In this document: piece after piece, positions 16,129 to 26,571 of the stretch
How the letters are laid out: the number at the start of each line of letters is the position of its first letter
Position numbering within the stretch: position 1 is the first letter of the stretch
Assembly (NCBI GenBank): GCA_002733645.1
Contig: NVWL01000050.1
Span: forward strand, 29,227-93,226
Reading direction: 5' to 3'
Source of the DNA: Oceanobacter sp.
Lineage (GTDB): Bacteria; Pseudomonadota; Gammaproteobacteria; Pseudomonadales; Oceanobacteraceae
Length of the DNA stretch: 64,000 bases
Made by a program: the position numbers and the translations under genes
Notes under the pieces: generated by a model
What the model saw: only the letters and a program-made list of their open reading frames with translations
Told to the model about the DNA's origin: nothing
Databases searched by the model: none

Positions 16129-19100
16129 TCAGTCTACCTCTTGCCCCAAGTAGTGATTAATATTTTCCAGCAACGCATCTTCTTGGAATGGTTTACCCAT
16201 GTAAGCATTCACCCCAATACTCATGGCACGTTCGCGGTGTTTATCCCCCGTACGAGACGTAATCATAATAATCGGCACGTCTTTTAAGCGCTCATCGTGA
16301 CGCACCAGCGAAGCCACTTCAAAACCATCCATACGTGGCATTTCAATATCCAATAGCATCACATCTGGCTTGTGGTCTTGCAGCACTTCCATGGCGTGCA
16401 TACCGTCTTTCGCGGTCAGCACTTCCATACCGTGACGCTCCAATAAACGGGTCGTTACTTTGCGCACCGTTACGGAGTCATCGACCACCATAACTTTCGG
16501 TAAACGCTTCTCTTGCTCATGACGAGCAACCGCCGCTTGATGATCCAGCGCGCGTGCTTGCTGATATTCAAGGCTGGTATGAGTACGAATCATGGCTGGC
16601 AAATCAAGAATAACAACAACACTACCATCACCAAGAATGGTGCCACCAGATATACCACGAACACCGGCAAATTGTGGCCCCAAACTCTTCACCACAATTT
16701 CGCGCGATCCCAGCAGGCTATCTACTTGCAACGCGAACGGTACTTGGCCACGAACGAGCAAGAGTGGCAGAGGCATGTGCTGACCGGTGATTTTAGGATT
16801 AGAGTCATCATCCAGCATGGCACCGAGGTACCCTAGCTGGTAGTCACGACCGGCGTAATTAAACAGTCGCTCAGATTCTGGCTGATCATATAGACGCTGC
16901 AATTCAGGCACTGAAGCGCGCACAATACCTTGAATGTTATTCAAAGGAACAGCGTATAAATCTTCACCAATACGTACCATGAGTGCGCGGTTAACCGATA
17001 CGGTAAACGGCAAGCGTACTTCGAATTCAGTACCAACGCCACGTTCAGAACGGATCTCAACCGTGCCGCCCATCTGCTTTATTTCACTGCTAACGACATC
17101 CATTCCGACGCCACGCCCTGAAATCTGGGTAATCACTTCTGCGGTTGAAAAGCCTGGCTGAAGGATGCACTGCATTATTTCGTAATCAGAAGGCTGCGCA
17201 TCTTCAGCAATCAGGTCTCGTTCGCGTGCTTTTTTAAGCACAGCATCAAGGTTAATACCCCGACCGTCATCACGAAGGGTCAATACAACGTCACCGCCAT
17301 CGCGACGGATATCAAGCTCGATATTGCCGGTCGCCGACTTGTCCGCCGCCACTCGCCCTTCCGTGTTTTCGATGCCGTGATCCACTGCATTTCGAACCAT
17401 GTGCTCAAGCGGAGAGATCATGCGCTCTAAGATAGTACGATCCATCTCGCCGTCGGCGTTGTTAACTCGAAGATCCACTTGCTTGTTCAGCTCTAGGCTG
17501 ACTTGGCGAACAATACGACGTAAGCGCGGGACGAGGCGCTGGAAAGGCACCATTCGAGTCTTCATCAGACCTTCTTGAAGCTCGCTGTTCACTCGGCTTT
17601 GCTGCAGTAACAAGGTTTCAGCATCACGAGTCTTTTGCGCCAGTGTTTCTTTTAAGTCCTGCAAGTCAGAAGCTGATTCAACCAAGGCCCGTGACAGCTG
17701 CTGAATCGCCGAGTAACGGTCCATTTCTAGCGGATCGAATTCTTCATAGCTCGGGCCTTGTCGATCCTGACGGAATAACACTTGAGCTTCAGTTTCTAGA
17801 TCCAAACGACGAAGCTGATCTCGCAGACGATCAATCGTCTGATCCATATCACCTAACGTGTGTGAGAAATCACTAACCTGTTCTTCAAGACGCCCACGGC
17901 CAATCGCAGTTTCGCCCGCAAGGTTCACTAAGCTATCAAGCAAATCTGCAGAGACCTTAACCAGCTCTGTCGGTGCTTTACGTGATTGCGTTGATGCCGA
18001 CGTTGATGCCGACGTTGAAGCCGACGTTGAAGCAGCCGGCGTTTGTACATTTCGTTCGGTAACGTTATTACTGCTGTTCAGCATGGCGACCGAGGTTTGA
18101 GATTCTTGCGTATCGCCTTCAACGGCGCTTTGATCAAGAGACGTTATCTCATCGTTCGGAGTATCTAACCTTGTGTCGCCATCGAGATCATCAGCAGCAG
18201 CAGATTCAGGTTCGCGAGCATCAACAACCAGCTCTTTTTCACCCAGTACTAAAACACCTTCGCTGCTTAGTAAGTTTTCAGCTTCATCAATCAGGCTTTG
18301 TAGTGTTTCCTGACGCTGGTTCAAATGCCCAAAAAACGCATCATCATAACGAGTATTACCTTCACGACTGATCGCCTTGAGAATGTCCGACTCAAAGTTG
18401 TGTGTGGTATCGCCAATACGCGATAAGCCAGCTAAGCGTGCGCCACCTTTGAGCGTGTGAAGCACTCGAAGTATTTCATCCGGGGACACGCGTGATGCGG
18501 TATCGGTGCGCCAGCTGATAATCGCTTCGTCCAAGTTTTCCATCAGCTCGGCGGCTTCTTCTAAGAAGATGGTGACGATTTCGCGATCACTTTCATCCGC
18601 TGACTCAGACTGAATTGGCGTAACGCGGCTTTCTGCCCCGGTATCTTGCTCTTCTAGTGAATGAGTTAACGGAATCTTTGCTGCGGCCTTTAACTCCTCG
18701 ATAAGCAAGTCGGCATCCGCCGGTGCATTACCGGTACGAACACTTTGAAGCTGCGATGCGAGATGATCATGAGAGCGCTGCAACAGAGGCATAGTCATTG
18801 CGTCTCGCTCTACCACACCATCATTCAGGCGTTCGTAGAGTGTTTCTATTTCATGACAAAGATCCGCAACCTCAGGCAATTCGGCCATGCGGGCGCCACC
18901 TTTCATGGTGTGCAATTCGCGCTGCAACTCTGCAACAGGAAGTAGATCGTCTGGAGAGCTTTCCCACTTTTGTAAAATAGATTCAATGGCTTCAGAAATC
19001 TCTTCAGCTTCTTCGAGGAATATATCGAGGATCATGTCGTCCTCTTGCTCCTCGATATCCGCCTGTTCTAGCTGTGAGGCTTCATCGCTAGGCATCCAAG

Positions 19101-22100
19101 ACGTATCTGTACTATTGCTTACAGTATTACTTTCAGTCTCGCCTTCACTACTCTCCGACGAATCACTTGCAACAATCTCGGTAGGTACATCGGCCAGAGT
19201 AATTTGATCTTCTTCATCTTGGGTAGCGGGTGCCTCATTAGTGGCCTGCTCGAAATTCCACTGACGTATGCTGTTAACTGTCTCAGTAACATCAGGCAGA
19301 TCTTGGCCCGCCGCCAAGTAGTCCATCAAATTCAAAAGTTCTTCGTGCGCCTCAGAAGCGAACGCCACTAACTCTTCTTCAGGGTGCGCGGATACTCGAC
19401 GAGCTGCCGCATAAAAATCATGCAGGGCATCCGCCATTTGCTGTACTGGCGCAAGCTCAACGCGCGCAGCGGCTTCTGACACACCAGCCAAGTCGCTGGT
19501 TAATGCATCTAAGACCTCAACGCGATCTTCATCACGCCACTTTTGTAACAGCTCATCGGCAAGGAGTAACGAGTCCATACCCGATGCCAAGAAAGTATTA
19601 ATAGCTTCAGGAGTCGCCCCCACTGGCGCTTCACTATGGTGCAAATGCGCCAATTGGCTTTGTTCAATACCCTGTATACGCTCTAGGAGTGCATCCGCCT
19701 CAGATATTTCGGTGAGAGATTGCAGTTGATCCGACGTTAAATAACCACGCAATACGGCGGCACTGTGCTCTAGCAATTCAACCAACTCTGGGCTGTTTGG
19801 CTGCTGATAACCGCGTAATTCTTTAACCAGTTTTTCCAGTGGTGATGCAACATCTGCTAATGGCGTGATCGCCGCCATATGAGCACTGCCTTTAAGCGTG
19901 TGCAAAGCTCGTTGAACATCGTCGCTAATTTGATTGGTGTAAGAGCCTCCACGAGACTCTTCCACAAACCCATCAACCACCGATAAATGAGACTCAGCTT
20001 CGGCGATAAAAATATCCAACAAAGCCAAGCGATCATCGTCATCTTCATGATGCTCGTTAACGCCTTCGATCTGGATACTGTCAGCAATTAATTCGTTGAG
20101 CTCCAATCCGGCAACATCTGACGCATCAAAATCCGTATTTTCGAACACGGCATTCAGTGCTTCACTGTCCTGTTCTAACTCAACGTTCTGGTCTAACTCA
20201 ACGTTTTGCTCTCGTTCAGTGGACTCTGGGGCGTCTACTTCTTCAACGGTAACAACGTGAAGCGAATCATCCGCAGCGTTCAGTTCAAGAGACGGCAATG
20301 TTTCTGGAGTATTGCCATCCGCCAACGCCAATGCGTACTCTTCAAGCGGTTTTACCGCGATTGAGGCCGCACGTTGCTGACGAAAATCTTCCACTAAACC
20401 GGGCAACTGCTCATTAATAAGATCAACAAACGTGACGAGTTCAGGAGATACATCAATCGTATTATCCAGCACGCGATTGAACATATTTTCAACCGCCCAA
20501 GCCAACTCACTCACATCCCCAGCACGTACCATTCGCCCGCTGCCCTTGAGGGTGTGGTATGAACGACGTACCGTGGTTAAGGCATCCATATCTGAATGAT
20601 CGGCGTTGTATTTAGGCCAGTACTCATTCAGCGTTTCAATGACTTCATCCGCTTCTTCGAGGAAGACTTCGATAATTTCATCATCAATGAGCTCATCATC
20701 TTCATCGACCTCAATCACACTATCGACATGGGCAGACGCTAACGTATTGCTACTGTCTTCTTCGTTGACTTCAAGTTCGGGCAGTTCAGCATCATTGACC
20801 TCAGACGAAAGGCCCAGTGCGTCAGTAAAACTCGTAATAGCAACAGACTTATCGCCAAACTCACCCTGCAACTCTTCAGGCAAATCATCATTCATGCCGC
20901 TGTCGGAATCGGTCGCGATACTGCACAACTGCATCAATTTGGCGAGGGTCTCTTCAACACGCTCTAGCAGTGCAGTATCTGTATTACGAGCTTGATCCGA
21001 GTAACGTTCAAGGTAGTATTCAATACCGCTCAATACTTCCGCGACCATATCCATCACACCCCACTCAGGAGCAGGACGATCAGACAATAATGCCTGATGA
21101 ATAAAGCTAGATAAGTCGGCCAACAAATGTGCCACTCGAGGCAGCGGCACCATATTCAACGACCCCTCAATGCTATGCAGCATTTCAGGAACACCCTCTA
21201 ACTTATCTGTTGACCACTGATGCGCCATATACGCAACAACAGAATCTTTGACTTGTTCAAGTACGTTACGAGCTTCACGAAGTACGGCATGCTGTGCATC
21301 AGACATCGCACTGTCGGTCGCGTTACGGCTCATATCGCCGTCGCGTAACATGCCATTCAGCGTCGCTTCGACATAAAGCAATGCACCGGCAACATCTAAT
21401 AAGTCGCTGTCATCGGCCTGACCAGATTCGATCATAGACACCAATGTGCTTTCTTGTTCTTGCATCACTTTACGCGGCATCCCAAGGCCTAGCATACCCA
21501 TAGTATCGGCAATTTGGCGCAAGGTTAGGCGAGCACTTTCTAGCGCAGGTTCACGCTCTTGAGAACCTCGAACAATCTGATCAAGGTCATCTTTAACGGT
21601 GGAAATTTCTTCAATCAAGGCAGCCAAGGCACTGCCAATGGCGTCAGAACCCGCACTCATCGCACTGCTATCAACGTCCATGTCTTCAGCACTTGGCAGA
21701 GCTTCAGCAAGACGGAAACGTTTTTGAACCAAACGAATGGCTTCACCACGCGCTTCTGTTCGAGCAACGTAAAACAATAAATTTTTCAGTAACTGATCAG
21801 CCGGAGGACGATTAATTACCGCCACGCCTTTATCCAAATCTTGTTTCAATAACTGATCAAGTTGGCGCAGCAATACCTTAGCACTCTTAGGTAAAGCGTC
21901 CTGCTTCATAAGCCATTCGCTGAACGCCAACGCAGGCAGCCAAATAATCCCCTGAGGCGTACCGCCCATGGTTTTATTCAAGCGTGCAAACAGTTTATTG
22001 ATGTAATGTTTGGCTAACTCAGGTTCTTTATCTTGTAGCAACTGTAGCGTTGCCGCCTGCAGCATCTGACGTGTTTTTCGCAACCACTGAGAAAAATTAG

Positions 22101-22572
22101 CCTGAGTAAATTGATTTTTTTGAATACCAGAAAGCGGCGTATTGTGTTCAATATGCGGCGTAAACAATGACGTCTCAGAAAGAAAATTCTCTCCTCGAGT
22201 TGAGCGAAGCTCATTCAAAATAGGCAGTAAAACAACCGGTAAATCACGGCGTCCAACTTTTACGTGCTCAAGATAATGCGGCAGCTGAATAATCGCCTGC
22301 ATTAACACTTCAAGTCCGTCTTGCTCACTCGCAAGCTGCCCTTCGGTCAAGGCTAGAGCGACTGCTTCCATCTCTTCAGCGAGCAAGGCTGCGCCATAGA
22401 ATTCCACCATCTGCAGAGTGCCATGCACCTGATGGAGGTAACTCAGACAGAATCTCAGTCGGCTTCTATCTTGGGGATGCTCGACATAGGCCTCCAGCGA
22501 TTGCTGTGCCTGTAGCAAAGTTTCTTTGATTTCCCCTTTCACCCATTCCAGAGCGATATAGTCCTGACTCAT
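16129..22572 (-). CDS. chpA: ChpA: hybrid chemotaxis histidine kinase with multiple Hpt domains
   Basis: A 2147-residue kinase that controls type IV pilus twitching. Hpt-type modules, read by eye, have candidate phospho-His at 47 (HQVHGT), 466 (HSIEGS), 673 (HTLKGS), 891 (HTLKGS), 1221 (HTMKGG) and 1372 (HTLKGG). Two further helical modules, around residues 320-400 (LRQIADTMGMLG) and 1010-1100, lack His and may correspond to the Ser/Thr-type modules of Pseudomonas ChpA. Then come a dimerisation segment, the ATPase with NAVDHGIE and LRDDGRGI, a CheW-like regulatory domain, and a C-terminal receiver with LLDIEMPRMDG. Long acidic linkers join the modules. The start overlaps the pilK stop (ATGA). 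Confidence 0.95.
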   Translation of the reverse strand: MSQDYIALEWVKGEIKETLLQAQQSLEAYVEHPQDRSRLRFCLSYLHQVHGTLQMVEFYGAALLAEEMEAVALALTEGQLASEQDGLEVLMQAIIQLPHYLEHVKVGRRDLPVVLLPILNELRSTRGENFLSETSLFTPHIEHNTPLSGIQKNQFTQANFSQWLRKTRQMLQAATLQLLQDKEPELAKHYINKLFARLNKTMGGTPQGIIWLPALAFSEWLMKQDALPKSAKVLLRQLDQLLKQDLDKGVAVINRPPADQLLKNLLFYVARTEARGEAIRLVQKRFRLAEALPSAEDMDVDSSAMSAGSDAIGSALAALIEEISTVKDDLDQIVRGSQEREPALESARLTLRQIADTMGMLGLGMPRKVMQEQESTLVSMIESGQADDSDLLDVAGALLYVEATLNGMLRDGDMSRNATDSAMSDAQHAVLREARNVLEQVKDSVVAYMAHQWSTDKLEGVPEMLHSIEGSLNMVPLPRVAHLLADLSSFIHQALLSDRPAPEWGVMDMVAEVLSGIEYYLERYSDQARNTDTALLERVEETLAKLMQLCSIATDSDSGMNDDLPEELQGEFGDKSVAITSFTDALGLSSEVNDAELPELEVNEEDSSNTLASAHVDSVIEVDEDDELIDDEIIEVFLEEADEVIETLNEYWPKYNADHSDMDALTTVRRSYHTLKGSGRMVRAGDVSELAWAVENMFNRVLDNTIDVSPELVTFVDLINEQLPGLVEDFRQQRAASIAVKPLEEYALALADGNTPETLPSLELNAADDSLHVVTVEEVDAPESTEREQNVELDQNVELEQDSEALNAVFENTDFDASDVAGLELNELIADSIQIEGVNEHHEDDDDRLALLDIFIAEAESHLSVVDGFVEESRGGSYTNQISDDVQRALHTLKGSAHMAAITPLADVASPLEKLVKELRGYQQPNSPELVELLEHSAAVLRGYLTSDQLQSLTEISEADALLERIQGIEQSQLAHLHHSEAPVGATPEAINTFLASGMDSLLLADELLQKWRDEDRVEVLDALTSDLAGVSEAAARVELAPVQQMADALHDFYAAARRVSAHPEEELVAFASEAHEELLNLMDYLAAGQDLPDVTETVNSIRQWNFEQATNEAPATQDEEDQITLADVPTEIVASDSSESSEGETESNTVSNSTDTSWMPSDEASQLEQADIEEQEDDMILDIFLEEAEEISEAIESILQKWESSPDDLLPVAELQRELHTMKGGARMAELPEVADLCHEIETLYERLNDGVVERDAMTMPLLQRSHDHLASQLQSVRTGNAPADADLLIEELKAAAKIPLTHSLEEQDTGAESRVTPIQSESADESDREIVTIFLEEAAELMENLDEAIISWRTDTASRVSPDEILRVLHTLKGGARLAGLSRIGDTTHNFESDILKAISREGNTRYDDAFFGHLNQRQETLQSLIDEAENLLSSEGVLVLGEKELVVDAREPESAAADDLDGDTRLDTPNDEITSLDQSAVEGDTQESQTSVAMLNSSNNVTERNVQTPAASTSASTSASTSASTQSRKAPTELVKVSADLLDSLVNLAGETAIGRGRLEEQVSDFSHTLGDMDQTIDRLRDQLRRLDLETEAQVLFRQDRQGPSYEEFDPLEMDRYSAIQQLSRALVESASDLQDLKETLAQKTRDAETLLLQQSRVNSELQEGLMKTRMVPFQRLVPRLRRIVRQVSLELNKQVDLRVNNADGEMDRTILERMISPLEHMVRNAVDHGIENTEGRVAADKSATGNIELDIRRDGGDVVLTLRDDGRGINLDAVLKKARERDLIAEDAQPSDYEIMQCILQPGFSTAEVITQISGRGVGMDVVSSEIKQMGGTVEIRSERGVGTEFEVRLPFTVSVNRALMVRIGEDLYAVPLNNIQGIVRASVPELQRLYDQPESERLFNYAGRDYQLGYLGAMLDDDSNPKITGQHMPLPLLLVRGQVPFALQVDSLLGSREIVVKSLGPQFAGVRGISGGTILGDGSVVVILDLPAMIRTHTSLEYQQARALDHQAAVARHEQEKRLPKVMVVDDSVTVRKVTTRLLERHGMEVLTAKDGMHAMEVLQDHKPDVMLLDIEMPRMDGFEVASLVRHDERLKDVPIIMITSRTGDKHRERAMSIGVNAYMGKPFQEDALLENINHYLGQEVD
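17990..18037. repeat. 12-bp tandem repeat inside chpA linker
   Basis: Four copies of a 12-bp unit (GTTGATGCCGAC twice, GTTGAAGCCGAC, GTTGAAGCAGCC) encode a repeated Ala-Ser-Thr-Ser tetrapeptide in the linker just before the dimerisation/kinase core of ChpA. The unit is a multiple of three, so copy-number change would lengthen or shorten the linker without a frameshift. Confidence 0.85.
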
Positions 22573-23459
22573 CGCCTTGTACTCTCCCCTGACGACGTGG
22601 ATTGCTTACGTACAAAAGCAGTTACTTGACCACTATGTACCGGCTCTAATAACGGATGTTTCCAGTCGACCATTTCTCCCAAGCCCAAAACCAAAAGGCC
22701 ACCAGGAGCAAGTCGTTGCGCCAAGGCGTCGAGGATTTCACGACGACGCCAACGACGAAAATAAATTAATACGTTCTGGCAAAATATAATGTGCTGCGAT
22801 TGCAACGGGCTGTTCTTCAAGTTCAGAACATTCACCTGACTAAAGCAGCAACGCTTACGTATTTTGCTCGACACTTCCAGCTGCTGTGACGATAACGGCT
22901 GAACGGCCCAACTATGAAACTTAATAGGAATGCGCTCTAGCGCACGTAACGGATAACGACCGCTGCGGGCTTTGCGCAAAACGATGGTAGAAATATCAGT
23001 ACCCGTGACTGAATAACTCATCCCTAACGAACCGAGCATTTGCTCAGCAATCATCGCCAGCGTGTAAGGTTCTTCACCCGATGCGCAACCGACACTCCAA
23101 ATTTCAAGCGACTCATCATGTTCAATTAATGATGACGTGATGCCGCGAATAAACTCTTCAACAAATGACAAGGCATCAGGGTCACGAAAAAACCGTGTTT
23201 CCTGAACTGTCAGTCGGTCCACTAATGTGGACCATTCAATAGCGCCACTAGGGCCTTGAGTCACCTGTTGAAAGTACTCACTATAATCGCGTAAGCCCAG
23301 TTCCAACATGCGTAAACCAAGACTCGTTTGCAAAAAAGAGCGACGCTGTATTGGCATATACATACCCGTACGCTCCTCCAACAAACCCTGCCAACGCGTG
23401 AATTGAACATCGTCCAATTCAGGAACAGTACTTAGGCCATTACGAATAGATTGACTCAT
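22569..23459 (-). CDS. pilK: Chemoreceptor methyltransferase PilK (CheR family)
   Basis: A 296-residue CheR-type SAM-dependent methyltransferase. The N-terminal helical domain contains LLEERTGMYM and LTVQETRFFRDPDAL, a CheR signature; the SAM pocket is IWSVGCASGEEPYTLAMIA; later motifs are GTDIS and IIFCQNVLIYF. It should methylate glutamates of PilJ. It lies between pilJ and chpA, overlapping the latter by 4 bp, the order of the Pseudomonas cluster. Confidence 0.93.
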   Translation of the reverse strand: MSQSIRNGLSTVPELDDVQFTRWQGLLEERTGMYMPIQRRSFLQTSLGLRMLELGLRDYSEYFQQVTQGPSGAIEWSTLVDRLTVQETRFFRDPDALSFVEEFIRGITSSLIEHDESLEIWSVGCASGEEPYTLAMIAEQMLGSLGMSYSVTGTDISTIVLRKARSGRYPLRALERIPIKFHSWAVQPLSSQQLEVSSKIRKRCCFSQVNVLNLKNSPLQSQHIIFCQNVLIYFRRWRRREILDALAQRLAPGGLLVLGLGEMVDWKHPLLEPVHSGQVTAFVRKQSTSSGESTRR

Positions 23460-23487
23460 AGCTCAACCCAACAAGGGTCGACGCGCT

Positions 23488-25566
23488 TCAGAGCGCGTCC
23501 TGCTCGTCGTCGATTCCAGAATGAACAGACATAAGGCCCGACTCTGGCAGTTTAAAGCCAGCAACAGACTCACGAAGCATGTTCGCCATTTCTGCCAAGT
23601 TACCAATCGATTTCGCCGTCGCCGTGGTACCGGCAGACGTTTGCGATGTAATCTCTTGAATAACGTTCATCGTGTTAGAAATATGACCCGCAGACGATGC
23701 CTGCTGACGCGCCGCGTTCGAGATGTTCTGAATCAATTCAGCCAAGTTGTTCGATACGCTCTCAATCTCTTCCAGAGCAACACCAGCGTCTTGCGCTAGG
23801 CGAGCACCACGTACCACTTCCGTGGTCGTTTGTTCCATTGAGATAACCGCTTCATTGGTATCATTCTGAATCGTTTTAACCAGCGCTTCGATCTGCTTGG
23901 TTGCTGCTGCAGAACGTTCTGCCAAACGCTGTACTTCGTCCGCAACAACCGCGAAGCCTCGACCAGCGTCACCCGCCATCGATGCCTGAATCGCAGCGTT
24001 CAAAGAAAGAATGTTAGTTTGGTCGGCAATATCGGTAATCAAAGAAATGATGTCACCAATTTCCTGCGAGGATTCACCCAAACGTTTAATACGCTTAGAA
24101 GTTTCTTGAATCTGCTCACGGATATTATCCATACCACTGATGGTTGACTGTACAACCTCAGAACCTTTATTAGCGATCGCAACCGATCGCTCAGCAACCG
24201 CCGACGATTCAGAAGCGTTTGCCGATACTTGGTCAATCGACACCGCCATTTCGTTAATTGCAGCAGATGCCCCGGCGATTTCTTGCGCTTGGTGCTCAGA
24301 CGCTTCAGCAAGATGCATCGCTGTTGCCTGAGTTTCTTGAGCGGCCGACGATACTTGAACTGCCGTATCGTTAATCGAGGATACCAAGACGCGCATCTGG
24401 TCGATGGCGAAGTTGATTGCGTCTGCAATCGCCCCCGTAAAGTCTTCGGTTACCGTTGCCGAGGCCGTCAAGTCACCATCAGCAAGGTCAGCAATTTCAT
24501 CAAGTAAACGTAAAATCGCGACTTGGTTTTGCTCGTTAGTATCACGAGTGTCTTTTTCACGATCTTGCGCTTCTTCTTCACGGCGACGAGTTTCAGATAA
24601 AGATTTATTACCCAAAACTATCAAAAGTAGTAAAGCAAGTGCCGCACAGGCGTAACCGACATACTGATACAAGTTACGCTGTTCAGCGTTTTCTTGAATG
24701 TTGTTGGTTAAGTTCGATGCCTGCTCAAGCAAGATACGAGAATTTTGAAAGATATTGTCTGACGCTTCACGCACTTGGAAAAGTTCTGGTGAGGTTTCAA
24801 GAATTTCATCCACCGACCCCGATACGAATTCAAACAGTTCAGCAACTTCGGCAAGGGCGTATACTGCTTCTTCGTTGGTGACCTGAGAAATATTCATGGC
24901 GATGTTGCCCTGAATCATGCCATCAAGTACTCGACCAAATAGGGAAGCATCACGACCAAACGCATCCGCCGCCATCACCGCATCATCACCACCCGCCAGC
25001 ACTTTGTTTACCGAGCGCACGATACGTTCCGCTAACCAAGACTGACGCTGTGCAACTGCAACTTGCTCTGCTGGCGCACCGCTTTCAAGTAAAATATCAA
25101 CGATTTCGTCGTATTCGACCTGGAGCTGCGGAATTGTTTCCGCAAGCAATGCCGCTACCTCGTGAACAGAGAGAATGATTTCTTCAGAACGTACAATCTG
25201 ATCCGCATCAGCTTTCACAGCAGACCATGTTGCTTGAACACCAGAATCCTGAGCGGCATCCGCAGACGATAAATCTAGCTCTTCACTGCCTGATAGCAGA
25301 TATCCCCAACGCATATCAAAATTATCACGCGCCTCACGCAACTGCCCGAATGCGTCAGGCTTACCACCCGCCGCCTCCACAGCATTCTTTGCCAGTTCCT
25401 GAGACAAAACGCGTAACTCACCCGCGTGTTCAATATGGTTCTCATCCTTATTAGCTAGGAGGTTGACCCAGATTGTGATCCCGATAAACGCTAGAAGAAA
25501 AGCAAACATAAACCCTAAGAGGGCGATATTGCTCCCTTCATTTGCTTTTACTGTATTTTCACTCAT
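23488..25566 (-). CDS. pilJ: Type IV pilus chemoreceptor PilJ
   Basis: A 692-residue methyl-accepting chemotaxis protein from the ATG at 25566; this start is preferred over the ATG at 25590 because GGAG lies eight bases before it. TM1 is about residues 14-36, TM2 about residues 312-330 (ACAALALLLLIVLG), with a long helical periplasmic domain between them. The cytoplasmic part has a HAMP-like segment and the signalling hairpin tip DQTNILSLNAAIQASMAGDA, with Gln and Ser in positions usual for PilJ, then GRGFAVVADEVQRLAERSA. It senses pilus-derived signals and feeds ChpA through PilI and ChpC. Confidence 0.95.
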   Translation of the reverse strand: MSENTVKANEGSNIALLGFMFAFLLAFIGITIWVNLLANKDENHIEHAGELRVLSQELAKNAVEAAGGKPDAFGQLREARDNFDMRWGYLLSGSEELDLSSADAAQDSGVQATWSAVKADADQIVRSEEIILSVHEVAALLAETIPQLQVEYDEIVDILLESGAPAEQVAVAQRQSWLAERIVRSVNKVLAGGDDAVMAADAFGRDASLFGRVLDGMIQGNIAMNISQVTNEEAVYALAEVAELFEFVSGSVDEILETSPELFQVREASDNIFQNSRILLEQASNLTNNIQENAEQRNLYQYVGYACAALALLLLIVLGNKSLSETRRREEEAQDREKDTRDTNEQNQVAILRLLDEIADLADGDLTASATVTEDFTGAIADAINFAIDQMRVLVSSINDTAVQVSSAAQETQATAMHLAEASEHQAQEIAGASAAINEMAVSIDQVSANASESSAVAERSVAIANKGSEVVQSTISGMDNIREQIQETSKRIKRLGESSQEIGDIISLITDIADQTNILSLNAAIQASMAGDAGRGFAVVADEVQRLAERSAAATKQIEALVKTIQNDTNEAVISMEQTTTEVVRGARLAQDAGVALEEIESVSNNLAELIQNISNAARQQASSAGHISNTMNVIQEITSQTSAGTTATAKSIGNLAEMANMLRESVAGFKLPESGLMSVHSGIDDEQDAL

Positions 25567-25643
25567 GCCGTCTTCTCCAACTCGCTGCATGCTGTATGGC
25601 CCGAAATTCAGACCAAAGAATTGTTATTATTTTCTTTGCCGCT

Positions 25644-26168
25644 TTAAACGGCAATATCAAGAAACTCTGGTGATTGAAGCAGTGCTTCAAATTCCATCAC
25701 TGACCAAACGCGCCCATCACGTTCAAACGCTTTAGTCACAAAGGTTTTCAGGCCGTCACTCACATTTTCGGCCTCACTTTCACGGTCCACCGGAAAGCTC
25801 TGCATACCCAAAACGGCATCCACAACCAATCCCGTTAGGTAATCGTTATGCTCAATAACGAGAACACGCTGGCTGCGCCAATTACCTTTCGAAGGAAACC
25901 CGAGCACACCGTTTAGATCCATCACAGACACCATACGTCCGCGCACATTTGCAATGCCAAGCACCCAGCTTTTCACACCCGGCACTCGTGTCACTTTAGG
26001 CAGCTGAAGAATCTCAACCACCTCAGCCATATGAGCAACGTATTGTTCACCACCGAGCATAAAGCCGATACCGCGCCACGTTGAGACCGTTTCAACCTGC
26101 TGAGGCAACGGCGAAGCAAAACGCCGACTGCGACTTTCCATATCCTGTAGCAGGGCATAAGGAGTCAT
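25644..26168 (-). CDS. pilI: CheW-like coupling protein PilI
   Basis: A 174-residue CheW-domain protein. Residues about 32-165 form the domain: GIGFMLGGEQYVAHMAEVVE, then RVPGVKSWVLGIANVRGRMV, the canonical CheW stretch. It couples PilJ to ChpA. It follows pilH by four bases and precedes pilJ by about 77 bp, as in Pseudomonas. Confidence 0.93.
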   Translation of the reverse strand: MTPYALLQDMESRSRRFASPLPQQVETVSTWRGIGFMLGGEQYVAHMAEVVEILQLPKVTRVPGVKSWVLGIANVRGRMVSVMDLNGVLGFPSKGNWRSQRVLVIEHNDYLTGLVVDAVLGMQSFPVDRESEAENVSDGLKTFVTKAFERDGRVWSVMEFEALLQSPEFLDIAV

Positions 26169-26172
26169 ATTT

Positions 26173-26547
26173 TTACTCGTCTTCCGTTGCTAACAAAGCA
26201 CCAATTTCAGATAACAATCGAGACTCAGAAACCGGTTTAACTAAATACCCAGACGCACCCTGACGCTTACCCCAAACACGATCCGTTTCTTGATCTTTGG
26301 TCGTCACTATCACTACTGGGATGTTTTTGGTTTCTGGACTGCGGGTTAGCTGACGGGTTGCCTGAAAACCATTAAGGCCAGGCATCACAATATCCATCAA
26401 CACTAAATCCGGCAGTTCTTGGCGAGCCATAGCTACACCATCAGCGCCGTTTTCTGCATTAAGCACTTCGTGGCCGTTTTTCTCCAAAACCGAACGAAAC
26501 GCTTCAGTTTCCGTCGGTGAGTCATCTACCACCAGAATGCGCGCCAT
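26173..26547 (-). CDS. pilH: Response regulator PilH
   Basis: A 124-residue single-domain receiver. Acidic pocket VVDDS, phospho-acceptor Asp52 in LVLMDIVMPGLNG, conserved Thr in VVIVTTKD and Lys in YLVKPV. No output domain. In Pseudomonas PilH tunes signalling through ChpA and counteracts PilG output. Gene order and the C-terminal pattern distinguish it from PilG. Confidence 0.93.
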   Translation of the reverse strand: MARILVVDDSPTETEAFRSVLEKNGHEVLNAENGADGVAMARQELPDLVLMDIVMPGLNGFQATRQLTRSPETKNIPVVIVTTKDQETDRVWGKRQGASGYLVKPVSESRLLSEIGALLATEDE

Positions 26548-26571
26548 GCTTTTCCCCTTTAAATACGCTGA

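Noticed and set aside
20606..20995. 129-codon plus-strand ORF inside chpA
   Set aside because: A Ser-rich shadow of the acidic linker in ChpA. No homologous motif, and the chpA frame is continuous.
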